Shown one piece after another: positions 41,935 to 51,053 of a stretch of 64,000 bases of DNA. The notes beneath the pieces were generated by a model, which did not search any database, was not told the origin of the DNA, and saw only the letters and a program-made list of their open reading frames with translations. Position numbers and translations under genes: made by a program. Source of the stretch: Nitrospirota bacterium (GTDB lineage: Bacteria > Nitrospirota > Thermodesulfovibrionia > UBA6902); assembly GCA_016213945.1 (NCBI GenBank), contig JACQZF010000038.1, forward strand, positions 1 to 64,000, read 5' to 3'. Every line of letters begins with the position of its first letter. The stretch's first letter is position 1.

Positions 41935-42980
41935 ACAGAAGGGAATTCATGAAACTTTCTGCCGCCGCAGCCGGAGCAATTTCCCTGAATGCGGTTTTGC
42001 ATTCAAATGTTGTCAATGCCGCAAAGTCTCATGCTGATGCTAAGGGAATCAGCGATTCAGCGGTCAAGGCAATGTCTTTTAAAATCACGTATACCACAAA
42101 GATAATCAATCCGCCAAAAGGTGATGAAAAGGTCAGCATCTGGATACCATTGCCGCAGAGCGATGAGGAACAGGAGATGACCAGCCTTTCGGTTTCCTCG
42201 CCTCACGCGTTCAGTATCCATGAAGAGCCTTATTACGGAAACAGGATCATTTATCTGGGGCAGAAAGTTTTCAGTAAAGACGACAGCATTACGCTTGCAT
42301 ACAGCATACGGAGAAAATCATCAGGTATTATTACATACAAAGACGATGATGTCAGCAAATACCTTGCGCTGACTAATAGAGAAAAGTGGGATGAAAACAT
42401 CACTGCTTTTGTTGACAGGGTAATCGGTGATGAAAAAGCCCCTCTTGAAATAGGAAGAAAGATATTCTATGCCCTTGCGGATTACCTCACCTACGACAAG
42501 GAGATACAAGGATGCGGAGAGGGCAGAAGCATCTGGACCTTTCATGGCAAACGGGGCAGATGCGATGATTTTCACGCGCTTTTCAGGACGATGATGATAT
42601 ATAAAGGGATACCGACAAGATGGGAGCAGGGGATTGCGCTGCCTTATCCTTCGGCAATTACAAAAAGCGGGAAATTTGAAGGCGACTGTACAGGAGCGCA
42701 CTGCTGGGTAAGGTTTCACACGGAGGGCGGCAACTGGGTCCCTGTTGATGTGTCCGAGGCGAATAAAAGGAAAGACCTGAGGGACTATTTCTTCGGCGTT
42801 CTTTCCCCTAACAGGTTCAAGGTGTCCACAGGAAGGGACATAGTTTTAAAACCGGCCCAGGCGGAGAGTCCTCTGAACAGCTTCCCGTATGCTTATGCAG
42901 AGGCTGACGGCGTGCCGCTGATATACGGGCATCACTACAGAAACCTCATCCGGTATGGACTGCTAAGGACAGAGGTATAG
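41931..42980 (+). CDS. Tat-exported transglutaminase-like protein
   Basis: The 349-residue protein begins MNRREFMKLSAAAAGAISL, a twin-arginine signal. The transglutaminase-like core shows the catalytic triad as Cys in GRCDDFHALF, His in GAHCWVRF and Asp in VPVDVSEANK. These periplasmic enzymes are proteases or peptide ligases; the target is unknown. It overlaps the SCO-like stop by four bases, so it belongs to the nos accessory operon, which is an unusual place for this family. Confidence 0.8.
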   Translation: MNRREFMKLSAAAAGAISLNAVLHSNVVNAAKSHADAKGISDSAVKAMSFKITYTTKIINPPKGDEKVSIWIPLPQSDEEQEMTSLSVSSPHAFSIHEEPYYGNRIIYLGQKVFSKDDSITLAYSIRRKSSGIITYKDDDVSKYLALTNREKWDENITAFVDRVIGDEKAPLEIGRKIFYALADYLTYDKEIQGCGEGRSIWTFHGKRGRCDDFHALFRTMMIYKGIPTRWEQGIALPYPSAITKSGKFEGDCTGAHCWVRFHTEGGNWVPVDVSEANKRKDLRDYFFGVLSPNRFKVSTGRDIVLKPAQAESPLNSFPYAYAEADGVPLIYGHHYRNLIRYGLLRTEV

Positions 42981-43475
42981 ATGATAAAACTCTCTGTTAT
43001 GATTATGTTTATAGTTACGTTAGCGGCGTCAGTCGCATACGGCAGTGAAGGGATAAAGGAAGGCGCGCCGCCTCCGATGTTTACGCTGACTGACGAAAAT
43101 GACAAGGGCGTGAGACTGGAGAGTATTCTGACAAAACCCACTATTATGTACTTCACACATAATGCGTGTTTCTACTGCACACAGATAGTGGCCTATCTGA
43201 AGAGGGCGGAGAAGAAATTCGGCAGGGAAAAACTCCAGATAATAGGCGTCAATGTTATGGCAAAAGACCAGAAACTGATAAAGGCGTACAAGAGAGAGCT
43301 TGATTTTACCTTCCCGATGTTCGCCGGAAACAGAGAGGATGTTCTCAGGGCCTATAAGATAAATTATGTGCCTCTTATTATTTTCGTAGATTCAAAAAAA
43401 ACAGTGAGAAAGGTGGTGGGGCATTACATACACGAAAAAGAGCTTCATGAGAATATAAAAGAGATAATGAAATAG
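42981..43475 (+). CDS. thioredoxin-like (TlpA/ResA-type) protein
   Basis: The 164-residue secreted protein has a signal sequence (about 1-20) and an AhpC/TSA-thioredoxin fold. The active site is THNACFYCTQIV (CXXC with Phe-Tyr between the cysteines) and the cis-Pro loop INYVPLIIFVDS. Such proteins reduce cytochrome apoproteins or copper-site cysteines, consistent with a role in maturing CuA or the many c-type cytochromes here. The ATG follows the previous stop codon with no gap. Confidence 0.83.
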   Translation: MIKLSVMIMFIVTLAASVAYGSEGIKEGAPPPMFTLTDENDKGVRLESILTKPTIMYFTHNACFYCTQIVAYLKRAEKKFGREKLQIIGVNVMAKDQKLIKAYKRELDFTFPMFAGNREDVLRAYKINYVPLIIFVDSKKTVRKVVGHYIHEKELHENIKEIMK

Positions 43476-43478
43476 TTT

Positions 43479-43545
43479 GTCTTTCCCGCAAGCGAAGCGC
43501 GTCGGGAACCTGATTGAGGAAAGATTCCGGACAAGCCGGAATGAC
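43479..43545 (+). repeat. interspersed imperfect palindrome, copy 3
   Basis: A 67-base copy in the gap after the thioredoxin-like gene: GTCTTTCCCGCAAGCG at the left end and CGGACAAGCCGGAATGAC at the right. It lies between an operon end and the next ribosome-binding site. Confidence 0.85.
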
Positions 43546-43622
43546 ACCTGTACCGAGTTTATAAACAGACTCTAATAATACCGGACATTGGTCCGTAACA
43601 ATCAAAAAATGAGGAGGTAGAA

Positions 43623-44339
43623 ATGAAAAGGATTTTAGTATCGGCTGTAGTGTTATCAATGTTGTTTGCCGCAACCGCTTTTGCCTATGAGGTTGTGGAT
43701 GTAAAAAACGGCGGAAGCATAAAGGGGAAGATAAAGGCGTCGGCCAAGGTTGACGACCTTGTGCTCACAATTGACAAGGATGTGGAGTTCTGCGGCAAGA
43801 GCCAGCCGGCAAGGATGTATATCCTGTCGCCTGCCCTTGAAGTGAAAAATGTGCTTGTCTTTATCGAAGAGGTGCAGAAAGGCAAGGCGGCCCCGAAGAC
43901 TGACATTACAATTGACAATAACAAATGCGTTTTTGAACCGCTCGTCGGCGTGGCATACAAGGGAGCAAACTTTGTAATAAAAAACAGCGACAATATCCTG
44001 CACAACACAAACCTCGGACTCCTGCTTAAAGACAAGAGATCAACGGTATATAACCTTGCGCTTCCGACAAAGGACCAGGTCATAACCAAGCCCATAAGAA
44101 GGGGCGGGCTGCATGCCATAAAATGCGACGCCCATGCCTGGATGAGGGCTTACTTATTTGTCGCGGACCATCCTTATGCTGCTGTGACCGATGCAAGCGG
44201 CAGCTTTGAAATAAAAGACCTCCTTCCCGGCAAATATAAAGTAACGGTATGGCATGAAGGGTTTGCCGAAGTTACAAAAGAAGTTGAGGTTACAGCGGGC
44301 AAGGCGTCGGATTTGAGCGTGACGCTGTCCAAGAAGTAA
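43623..44339 (+). CDS. cupredoxin-like secreted protein with intact copper loop
   Basis: The 238-residue protein has a signal peptide (about 1-20). The fold is a cupredoxin-like beta-sandwich starting GGSIKGKIKASAKV. A His in DNILHNTN and the loop KCDAHAWMRAYLF (Cys-X2-His-X2-Met) form a plausible type I copper site. The C-terminal part is a carboxypeptidase-regulatory-like domain (GSFEIKDLLPGKYKVTVWHE). Similar proteins occur near cytochrome and methylamine-utilisation genes. It may be a blue-copper electron carrier. It is followed by a clear terminator. Confidence 0.78.
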   Translation: MKRILVSAVVLSMLFAATAFAYEVVDVKNGGSIKGKIKASAKVDDLVLTIDKDVEFCGKSQPARMYILSPALEVKNVLVFIEEVQKGKAAPKTDITIDNNKCVFEPLVGVAYKGANFVIKNSDNILHNTNLGLLLKDKRSTVYNLALPTKDQVITKPIRRGGLHAIKCDAHAWMRAYLFVADHPYAAVTDASGSFEIKDLLPGKYKVTVWHEGFAEVTKEVEVTAGKASDLSVTLSKK

Positions 44340-44368
44340 CTGTATCTGATAAGACAACGTGTTTAAAA

Positions 44369-44412
44369 TTAGACCGCAGGGCGTTACCCCTGTGGTCTAA
44401 TATCTTTTGTCG
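44369..44412 (+). terminator. Rho-independent terminator after the cupredoxin gene
   Basis: TTAGACCGCAGGG (44369-44381) pairs with CCCTGTGGTCTAA (44388-44400) over 13 positions with one G-U pair, and is followed by TATCTTTTGTC. It marks the end of the nos accessory region before the two-component genes. Confidence 0.8.
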
Positions 44413-44450
44413 CAGCAGCGCCGGGGTCTTGCACAAGATAAAATTAAGAT

Positions 44451-45947
44451 ATGGTATACGGGATCAGCAAAATAAAACAGAAGTTATTGCTGCGTACCTC
44501 CAGCCCTCTGCTTATTAAGCTTGGAGGCATACTCCTTATTCTCCTCTTTCTCAAACTCTTTATGATAGGGACGGGTTTCTTTGCGGCAAAGCATTTGAAA
44601 GGCGATGCTGCCACTATAAATTTCGCGGGCAGCGAGCGAATGCGTTCCTTCAAGATAGGGCTTCTTCTGGAGAGCTGGCTTTACCATATTGAATACAGCA
44701 TCAGGGAAAAGGCCGATACCACTCTTAACGCGGCCCGGGATGAGATAATAATATTTGAAAAAATCCTTTATGGCCTGAGAGACGGCAATTCTGAACTGGG
44801 TATCCCCGGAGTCACAAAGAAAGACGCTTTACAGCAGCTGAATCGTGTAATAGGATACTGGGAGTCTAAAATGAAACCGCTGCTTGAGGATGTTATGATT
44901 GCCCCAAGGATAGAGACGTCCCGCCTCTTTCTGTACCAGTATAAAATTGAGGTCCATAATTTTGTCAACGAAGTAGACCGGTTTGTTTTATTGCATGAAC
45001 AGTACTCAACGTGGAAGGTAAAAGTATTTAACTTTTTCCAGTATATATTTCTTATTCTCACTGTAGGGGTCACCGTCCTGGCCATATTACTCATCATGCG
45101 CTTTATTAAAAAACCCCTTAAAGAGATACAGTCGGCAATCTTGAGGGTAACTTCAGGTGATTTTAAGGTGAGAGTAAAACCACTGGCTGAGGATGAGATA
45201 GGAAGCATAGCCACTGGTTTTAACTATATGGTTGAGAAGCTGGAAGGGCTTTATAAATGTCTTGAAGATAAAGTAACAAAGAAGGAGATGCGACTGGCGG
45301 CCATGGAGGAAAGGGTCTTGATTGCCAATGAGCTGCATGACAGTATCGCCCAATCTCTGGCATTTCTTAAAATACAGGGGCAGCTCCTCAATCAATCCTT
45401 TGCAGCAGGCAATATCAGTCAGGCTAATATTGATCTGGCGAGTATAAGCAGGGGGATAGAAGAATGCAACAGGGATGTGAGGGAACTGCTGACTCATTTC
45501 AGGACGAGGATAGATCCGGATGGACTTGAGAAAACGATAGAGAAGTATCTTGTCAGGTTTAATGAAGAGACAGGAATAAATATAACCTTTAATGTAAGCC
45601 CTGATATCCCGGCTATACCTGCGGAGGCTGAGATCCACGTGCTGAGGATAATTCAGGAGGCGCTTTCCAATGTCAGAAAATATGCAGTGGCTTCTGCAGT
45701 GAAAGTATATATAAGCAAAAACGGTTGTTTTGAAGTTGAAGTAACGGACAATGGAAAAGGCTTTGATGTTTCCCTTCCCAAAAACAGAGGTTTTTCCCAC
45801 ATGGGGATAGATATTATGCGTGAGAGGGCCCATCGGCTCAATGGCGAACTGATTATAGAAAGCCAAACCGGTGCGGGCACAAGGGTCCTTTTAAGGATAC
45901 CGGATGGAGAGGAGATGTGTGAAGAAAATAACGGTCCTGCTGATTGA
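44451..45947 (+). CDS. NarX/NarQ-type sensor histidine kinase
   Basis: The 498-residue kinase has two membrane helices (about 24-48 and 195-218) bracketing a helical periplasmic sensor. The sensor contains TINFAGSERMRSFK, matching the P-box (NxAGxxRMxS) through which NarX and NarQ bind nitrate. A HAMP linker follows, then a HisKA_3 domain with NELHDSIAQSLAFLK (phospho-His) and an ATPase domain with DNGKGFD. It lacks the cysteine module of NarX. It partners the NarL-type regulator encoded directly after it. Confidence 0.87.
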   Translation: MVYGISKIKQKLLLRTSSPLLIKLGGILLILLFLKLFMIGTGFFAAKHLKGDAATINFAGSERMRSFKIGLLLESWLYHIEYSIREKADTTLNAARDEIIIFEKILYGLRDGNSELGIPGVTKKDALQQLNRVIGYWESKMKPLLEDVMIAPRIETSRLFLYQYKIEVHNFVNEVDRFVLLHEQYSTWKVKVFNFFQYIFLILTVGVTVLAILLIMRFIKKPLKEIQSAILRVTSGDFKVRVKPLAEDEIGSIATGFNYMVEKLEGLYKCLEDKVTKKEMRLAAMEERVLIANELHDSIAQSLAFLKIQGQLLNQSFAAGNISQANIDLASISRGIEECNRDVRELLTHFRTRIDPDGLEKTIEKYLVRFNEETGINITFNVSPDIPAIPAEAEIHVLRIIQEALSNVRKYAVASAVKVYISKNGCFEVEVTDNGKGFDVSLPKNRGFSHMGIDIMRERAHRLNGELIIESQTGAGTRVLLRIPDGEEMCEENNGPAD

Positions 45948-46593
45948 TGATCATGCCTTGTTCAGGGAAGGTCTGAGGGCGCTTTTAAGCCGTCAGGATG
46001 ACATTGAGATTGTTGGTGAAGCCGGCGGAGGCAAAGAGGGTATCCAAAAGGCAATTGAATTAATGCCGGATGTGGCGCTTATGGACCTTAAGATGCCTGA
46101 CATGACAGGGCTTGAGGCGCTTTGCAGGATAATAGAAAAAAGACCTCAAACAAAGGTGATCATTCTTACTGTATCAGAAGACGACGAAGACCTTTTTACA
46201 GCCCTGAGGCACGGCGCCTGCGGCTATCTCCTTAAGACAGTGGAAGTGGAAAAACTCCTCAACTCCATTTATGAGGTCGCAAGGGGCGGAGCCTGCCTTT
46301 CCGAGCGGCTCGCCGGCAAGATAATGAAAGAGTTCCGGGAAATGTCCAGTAAGAGCGCAATCCCCGTTTCGAAAAAAGAATCCCTGACCAGCCGCGAAAT
46401 GGAAATACTTTCATGTATTACACGCGGCAAAAGCAATAAAGAAATCGCAACCATTCTTAACATTGCTGAAAGCACAGTAAAAATTCATGTCCAGAATATG
46501 TTAAAGAAACTCAATCTTGCAAGCAGGGTCGAGGCGGCTGTTTATGCGATGAAACATAAATTGTTCACTGATATGCCGCCCCGCGACTCTTGA
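45919..46593 (+). CDS. NarL/FixJ-type response regulator
   Basis: The 224-residue regulator has a receiver domain with DD in LLIDDHALF, the phospho-acceptor Asp in ALMDLKMPD, and a Lys in LLKTVEVEK. The LuxR-type helix-turn-helix reads SLTSREMEILSCITRGKSNK. GTG 45919 is taken as start because GGAGAGGAGAT lies immediately upstream; an in-frame ATG at 45904 is possible. It overlaps the kinase gene and probably controls the molybdoenzyme operon downstream in response to nitrate or nitrite. Confidence 0.88.
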   Translation: MKKITVLLIDDHALFREGLRALLSRQDDIEIVGEAGGGKEGIQKAIELMPDVALMDLKMPDMTGLEALCRIIEKRPQTKVIILTVSEDDEDLFTALRHGACGYLLKTVEVEKLLNSIYEVARGGACLSERLAGKIMKEFREMSSKSAIPVSKKESLTSREMEILSCITRGKSNKEIATILNIAESTVKIHVQNMLKKLNLASRVEAAVYAMKHKLFTDMPPRDS

Positions 46594-46599
46594 CCGCAT

Positions 46600-46657
46600 T
46601 AGTCCTTCAGGACTATCCCCTGATACGCCTCTATATCTATAAAGCATAGTCCTTAAT
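46600..46657 (+). promoter_or_regulatory. palindrome and half-site before the molybdoenzyme operon
   Basis: TAGTCCT-TC-AGGACTA (46600-46615) is a perfect palindrome, and a half-site ATAGTCCTT recurs about 33 bases after it. The pair lies in the 160-base gap upstream of the dihaem cytochrome gene and could be an operator. It does not match the NarL heptamer as I know it. Confidence 0.3.
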
Positions 46658-46754
46658 TTTTTTAAAATTATACTTTCTGCGAATAGACGGCCCTCCGGAA
46701 TTTTGTTAGGCTTAATAAATCTGTTATTCCCATCTTACTTGGTAAAGGAGGTCA

Positions 46755-47534
46755 ATGATGCAAGTAATTAAAATCTCAAAAGCCGTTTTCGCTTTTACAA
46801 TTTTACTATGGGGTTTTGCCGCAATTACAGCAAGCGCCGTCTTTGCGGAAGAAAACCGGACATTAGAACTGGGCAAGATAGTTTATGAGAAGCACTGTGT
46901 AATATGCCACGGAGAAAAAGGCGACGGCAAAGGTGCATTCTTTGCAGTCGTCCAGGAAGCGTCATTGGCCTCAGGAATCTATCCGCGGGATTTCACCATC
47001 GGAGTATTCAGATTCCGCTCAACATCGACCGGATGCCTGCCTGCTAATGATGACCTTCGGAGAATAATAAGCAGCGGCATACTGAGGTCGCACATGCCTT
47101 CTCATCCTGATCTTCCTGAGGCTGAAGCAACAGCGGTTATAGAGTATGTTAAGACCTTCTTTGCGGAATGGGGACAAATGGAGCCGTGCAAGCCGATTAT
47201 TGCTAAAAAACCTGCCTGGCTTGGCATGCCGGATTCAGTGAAGAAAGGGGAAAAGCTGTGGAAAGACATGAAGTGCTGGGAATGTCATGGGGATATGGGC
47301 AAGGGCGACGGCCCAAAATCAAACCAGCTCAAAGATGACTGGGGCAAACAGATCGTGCCATATGATTTCACCTCAGGCGCTGCAAAACGCGGAGACGCCC
47401 CGGAGGATATTTATCTGGCATATACAACAGGACTGGACGGCTCAGGCATGCCATCCTATGAAGACTCCATGTCTGACGAGGACAGATGGCACCTGGTTTC
47501 CTATACACTCAAATTAATGGGTCTCGTTAAATAA
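46755..47534 (+). CDS. dihaem cytochrome c (molybdoenzyme-linked)
   Basis: The 259-residue protein has a signal peptide (about 8-30), haem sites CVICHGEKGDGKG and CWECHGDMGKGDG, and the ending DRWHLVSYTLKLMGLVK. It is the same family as the cytochromes at 16623, 31603 and 32531. It is the first gene before the molybdoenzyme alpha subunit and presumably exchanges electrons with its haem b gamma subunit. AAGGAGG is three to six bases from the two adjacent ATG codons. Confidence 0.87.
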   Translation: MMQVIKISKAVFAFTILLWGFAAITASAVFAEENRTLELGKIVYEKHCVICHGEKGDGKGAFFAVVQEASLASGIYPRDFTIGVFRFRSTSTGCLPANDDLRRIISSGILRSHMPSHPDLPEAEATAVIEYVKTFFAEWGQMEPCKPIIAKKPAWLGMPDSVKKGEKLWKDMKCWECHGDMGKGDGPKSNQLKDDWGKQIVPYDFTSGAAKRGDAPEDIYLAYTTGLDGSGMPSYEDSMSDEDRWHLVSYTLKLMGLVK

Positions 47535-47557
47535 AATTAAAGGAGGAATATATTAAG

Positions 47558-50500
47558 ATGGCCAGCATGATAAATCGCCGCAGTTTCCTTAAGCTCGCAG
47601 GCACAGCCGGATTGGCGATAGTAGCCGAGAACGCCTTTTCCGCAACCAAATTCCTTAAACCCGTCAGCGTTGACAATCCCATCGCATCATACCCGGACAG
47701 AGACTGGGAGAAGGTTTACAGGAATATGTTTAAAATGGACAGCGCATTTACATTCCTCTGCGTTCCAAATGACACTCATAATTGTCTTTTAAAGGCACAT
47801 GTAAAGAATGATGTAGTTATCAGAATCAGTCCGTCTTACGGCTTTGGCAAGGCAAAAGACCAGCTCGGCAATATGTCGTCTCACAGGTGGGATCCGAGGT
47901 GCTGCAACAAGGGGCTTGTGCTGGCAAGGAGATTATATTCTGACAGGCGCGTTAAGGGCGCAATGGTAAGGAAGGGCTTCAAGGAGTGGGCCGAGGCCGG
48001 GTTCCCGCGTACGGAAAACGGGCTTCCTGACAAAAAGTATTTCAAAAGAGGGCAGGAACCCTTTGTGAAATTGCCATGGGATGAGGCCTTTGATCTGTCA
48101 GCAAAGGCGATGGCAAACATAGCCGAGACATACTCCGGTAAAAAAGGCGAAGAGCTTTTGAGGAAGCAGGATTATGATGAGGCCATGATCAAGAAGATGG
48201 ATGAAAGCGGGGTGACCACCTTTAAGTTCAGAGGCGGTATGGCGCTCCTCGGCATCACAAGAGTATACGGAGAGATAAGAAGCGCCAACATGATGGCGCT
48301 TCTTGATTCGCATGTAAGGGATGTTGGCCCTGACAAGGCGCATGGAGCCAAAGGGCTTGACAGTTATACCTGGCATACAGACTTGGCGCCGGGAACGCCG
48401 ATGGTTACAGGACATCAGGCCATGGACTATGATCTTTCTACGCTTGAACATGCAAAGCTGATCATTGTTTACGGCGCAAACCTCATATCCACAAAGATGC
48501 CGGACGGTCACTGGCTCAGTGAAGCGAGGATGAAAGGCGCAAAGGTCATTGATATCAGCATAGATTACCATTCTACGGCAAATAAGGCGGACGACGTTAT
48601 TATTCTCAGGCCGGGGACCGACGCCGCATTGGCCGCAGGAGTTTCGCATTTGTTGATAAACAGGAAACTCTACAATGAAGAAAATGTGAAAGCGCACACA
48701 GACCTTCCGCATCTAATAAGGACAGACAACTGGAAAAAACTCCAGGCCTCGGATATTATTCCTGACTATCAACAGGCTCCTCTTTCAAATATGATAAAGG
48801 TCATCCCTGATTCTGCAGTAATCCCGAAAGATATCGGCGGCGCGGCAATGCATTCCCATGCATTTGTAAAAGAAGGGCTTAGAAAGCAATGGGGTGATTT
48901 TGTAATGTGGGATACGAAGACAAAAAAACCTGTTGTGGTGTCAAGGGATTATTGCGGCAAAAAGTTCGCCGAGCTCGGCATTGACCCTGCGCTTGAGGGG
49001 GAATTTGAAGTGACCCTCGCAGACGGGAAAAAGGTGAAAGTTACGCCGGCCTTTCAGGTAACAAAAGAGTATCTGCAGGAGTTTACTCCTGAAAACACAG
49101 CGGCAATATGCCGCATCCCCAAAGAGGCGGTTATAGATCTGGCAAACCAGATTGCCGCGAATCCGAGGAAGACCATTATAGCCACAGGCGCAGGCAATAA
49201 TCATTACTTCAATATGCACCTTAAGGACCGGTTGATATTGCTTGCAGCCATACTGACAGAAAACCTCGGGTATATCGGCGGTACATCTATAGGCAACTTT
49301 GTAGGCAATTACAGGGTCTCACTGTATGGCGGAGAGCCGCAGTATCTGTATGAAGACCCGTTTAATATTGAACACGATCCTTTAAAACCTGCAAAAGTAA
49401 AGTTCTATGCAAAGTTTGAATCATCACACTTTTATAATTATGGCGACAGGCCTTTGAAGGTCGGCAACAGGATGCTGACGGACCCGTCCCATATGCCGAC
49501 GCCGACAAAGGTGATCTGGCAGGCCAACAGTAACTCCTCCCTGGGCAACGCAAAGGGCCATTATGACCTGGTTATAAACACGATACCGCGCTGGGAACTG
49601 ATCATGTACAACGAATGGAACTGGAGCGCATCCTGTGAATACAGCGATATAGTATGGGGCGTGGATAGCTGGATTGAGAATAAAAATACTGATATGTCGG
49701 CCTCTTGCTCTAACCCTTTCATCTACGTTCTTCCAAAGACCCCGCTTAAGCGTGTCTTTGACACAAAGGGGGATATGGAGGTTTATCAGGGAGTCGGCAA
49801 GGCCCTTGCGAAACTGACCGGCGATACGCGGTTTAGCGACTACTGGAAGTTTGTTGACCAGAAAGAAGGAGGGGCAGAGGTCTACCTGCAGAGGATCATG
49901 AACCTGACCAATGGCGCAAGGGGGTACAAAGTTTCAGATATAGTTGAAGACGCGCTAAAAGGTATTCCCACGCTCATGATGAACAGGACCTATCCGAGGG
50001 TAAGCGGCTGGGAGCAGGGGCTGGGGAATGAAGGCAAGCCCTGGTATACAAAGAGCGGCAGGGCGGAATTCTATAACGATGAGCCGAGATTTATGGAATG
50101 CGGAGAGAACATCCCCGTGTACAGGGAACCGGTAGACTCTACACAATATGAGCCGAATGTAATAATAGGCGGGCACCGCTGCCTCAACCCCGCAACACCT
50201 GAGGATTACGGACTGGAGAGAAACGGCGACAGCCTTCATATTGCGGAGAACAGACAGGCTCGGAATGTTTTTAAAACCACAGAGGAGCTCTTAAAGTCTG
50301 AACATCCTCTGAAAAAATTAGGTTACTCCTTCTGCTTCAATACCCCTAAGTACAGGCACTCAGCCCACACCACACCTATTGACGCGGATTTAATGACACT
50401 ATGGTTTGGCCCATATGGAGATATATACAGGCATGACAAGAGAAAGCCGAGTGTTGGTGAAGGATTCATGGATATCAACCCGCTTGATGCAAAAGAACTG

Positions 50501-51037
50501 GGCATTGAAGACGGGGATTATGTCTGGATAGATGCTGACCCCGGGGACAGGCCTTACAGAAACTGGAGCAAGGGGACCAAGGAATACAAGCTCTCAAGGC
50601 TGATGGCGAGGGCAAGGCACTTTGGAGGCATACAGAGGGGGACACTGAAGATGTATTTCAGCGCTTATGGCGCGACGCACGGGAGCATAGAAGGCCAGGA
50701 GACGAGACCGGACGGCCTTGCAAAAAATCCGAGGACAAACTATCAGGCGATGTTCAGACACGGCAGTCATCAGAGCTGCACAAGGGCGTGGCTTAATCCG
50801 AATCTTCTGACTGATACACTTACACATAAGACAAACTTTGGACAACTTATAGTGCAGGGTTTTGAGGCGGATATACATGCCGCAAACGGAGCGCCAAAAG
50901 AGTCCTTTGTCAAGATATCAAAGGCTGAGTCAGGAGACCCTGCAGGAGGCACATGGAGGGTGGCAGCGCTTGGTTTCAGGCCCGCAAGTAAAAACGAGGC
51001 GGTTAAAAAATATCTGAACGGAGAATATATTAAATAA
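47558..51037 (+). CDS. type II DMSO-reductase-family catalytic alpha subunit (NarG/NxrA-like)
   Basis: The 1159-residue periplasmic molybdoenzyme has an N-terminal Tat signal (MINRRSFLKLAGTAGLAI). An [4Fe-4S] site follows (CVPNDTHNC and later RCCNKG). SYTWHTDLAPGTP aligns with the NarG segment that holds the Asp ligand to Mo, marking type II. The C-terminal molydopterin-binding domain includes HGSHQSCTRAW. Length fits NxrA, SerA, ClrA and EbdA alike. Substrate is therefore open: nitrate reduction, nitrite oxidation or another oxyanion. The nitrate-type two-component system upstream favours nitrate or nitrite. GGAGGAATATATTAAG precedes ATG. Confidence 0.88.
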   Translation: MASMINRRSFLKLAGTAGLAIVAENAFSATKFLKPVSVDNPIASYPDRDWEKVYRNMFKMDSAFTFLCVPNDTHNCLLKAHVKNDVVIRISPSYGFGKAKDQLGNMSSHRWDPRCCNKGLVLARRLYSDRRVKGAMVRKGFKEWAEAGFPRTENGLPDKKYFKRGQEPFVKLPWDEAFDLSAKAMANIAETYSGKKGEELLRKQDYDEAMIKKMDESGVTTFKFRGGMALLGITRVYGEIRSANMMALLDSHVRDVGPDKAHGAKGLDSYTWHTDLAPGTPMVTGHQAMDYDLSTLEHAKLIIVYGANLISTKMPDGHWLSEARMKGAKVIDISIDYHSTANKADDVIILRPGTDAALAAGVSHLLINRKLYNEENVKAHTDLPHLIRTDNWKKLQASDIIPDYQQAPLSNMIKVIPDSAVIPKDIGGAAMHSHAFVKEGLRKQWGDFVMWDTKTKKPVVVSRDYCGKKFAELGIDPALEGEFEVTLADGKKVKVTPAFQVTKEYLQEFTPENTAAICRIPKEAVIDLANQIAANPRKTIIATGAGNNHYFNMHLKDRLILLAAILTENLGYIGGTSIGNFVGNYRVSLYGGEPQYLYEDPFNIEHDPLKPAKVKFYAKFESSHFYNYGDRPLKVGNRMLTDPSHMPTPTKVIWQANSNSSLGNAKGHYDLVINTIPRWELIMYNEWNWSASCEYSDIVWGVDSWIENKNTDMSASCSNPFIYVLPKTPLKRVFDTKGDMEVYQGVGKALAKLTGDTRFSDYWKFVDQKEGGAEVYLQRIMNLTNGARGYKVSDIVEDALKGIPTLMMNRTYPRVSGWEQGLGNEGKPWYTKSGRAEFYNDEPRFMECGENIPVYREPVDSTQYEPNVIIGGHRCLNPATPEDYGLERNGDSLHIAENRQARNVFKTTEELLKSEHPLKKLGYSFCFNTPKYRHSAHTTPIDADLMTLWFGPYGDIYRHDKRKPSVGEGFMDINPLDAKELGIEDGDYVWIDADPGDRPYRNWSKGTKEYKLSRLMARARHFGGIQRGTLKMYFSAYGATHGSIEGQETRPDGLAKNPRTNYQAMFRHGSHQSCTRAWLNPNLLTDTLTHKTNFGQLIVQGFEADIHAANGAPKESFVKISKAESGDPAGGTWRVAALGFRPASKNEAVKKYLNGEYIK

Positions 51038-51053
51038 AAATCAGGAGGGATAA

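Noticed and set aside
46600-46657. NarL-binding heptamers upstream of the molybdoenzyme operon
   Set aside because: The TAGTCCT palindrome does not fit the heptamer pattern I know for NarL, so I list it only as an unassigned regulatory site.
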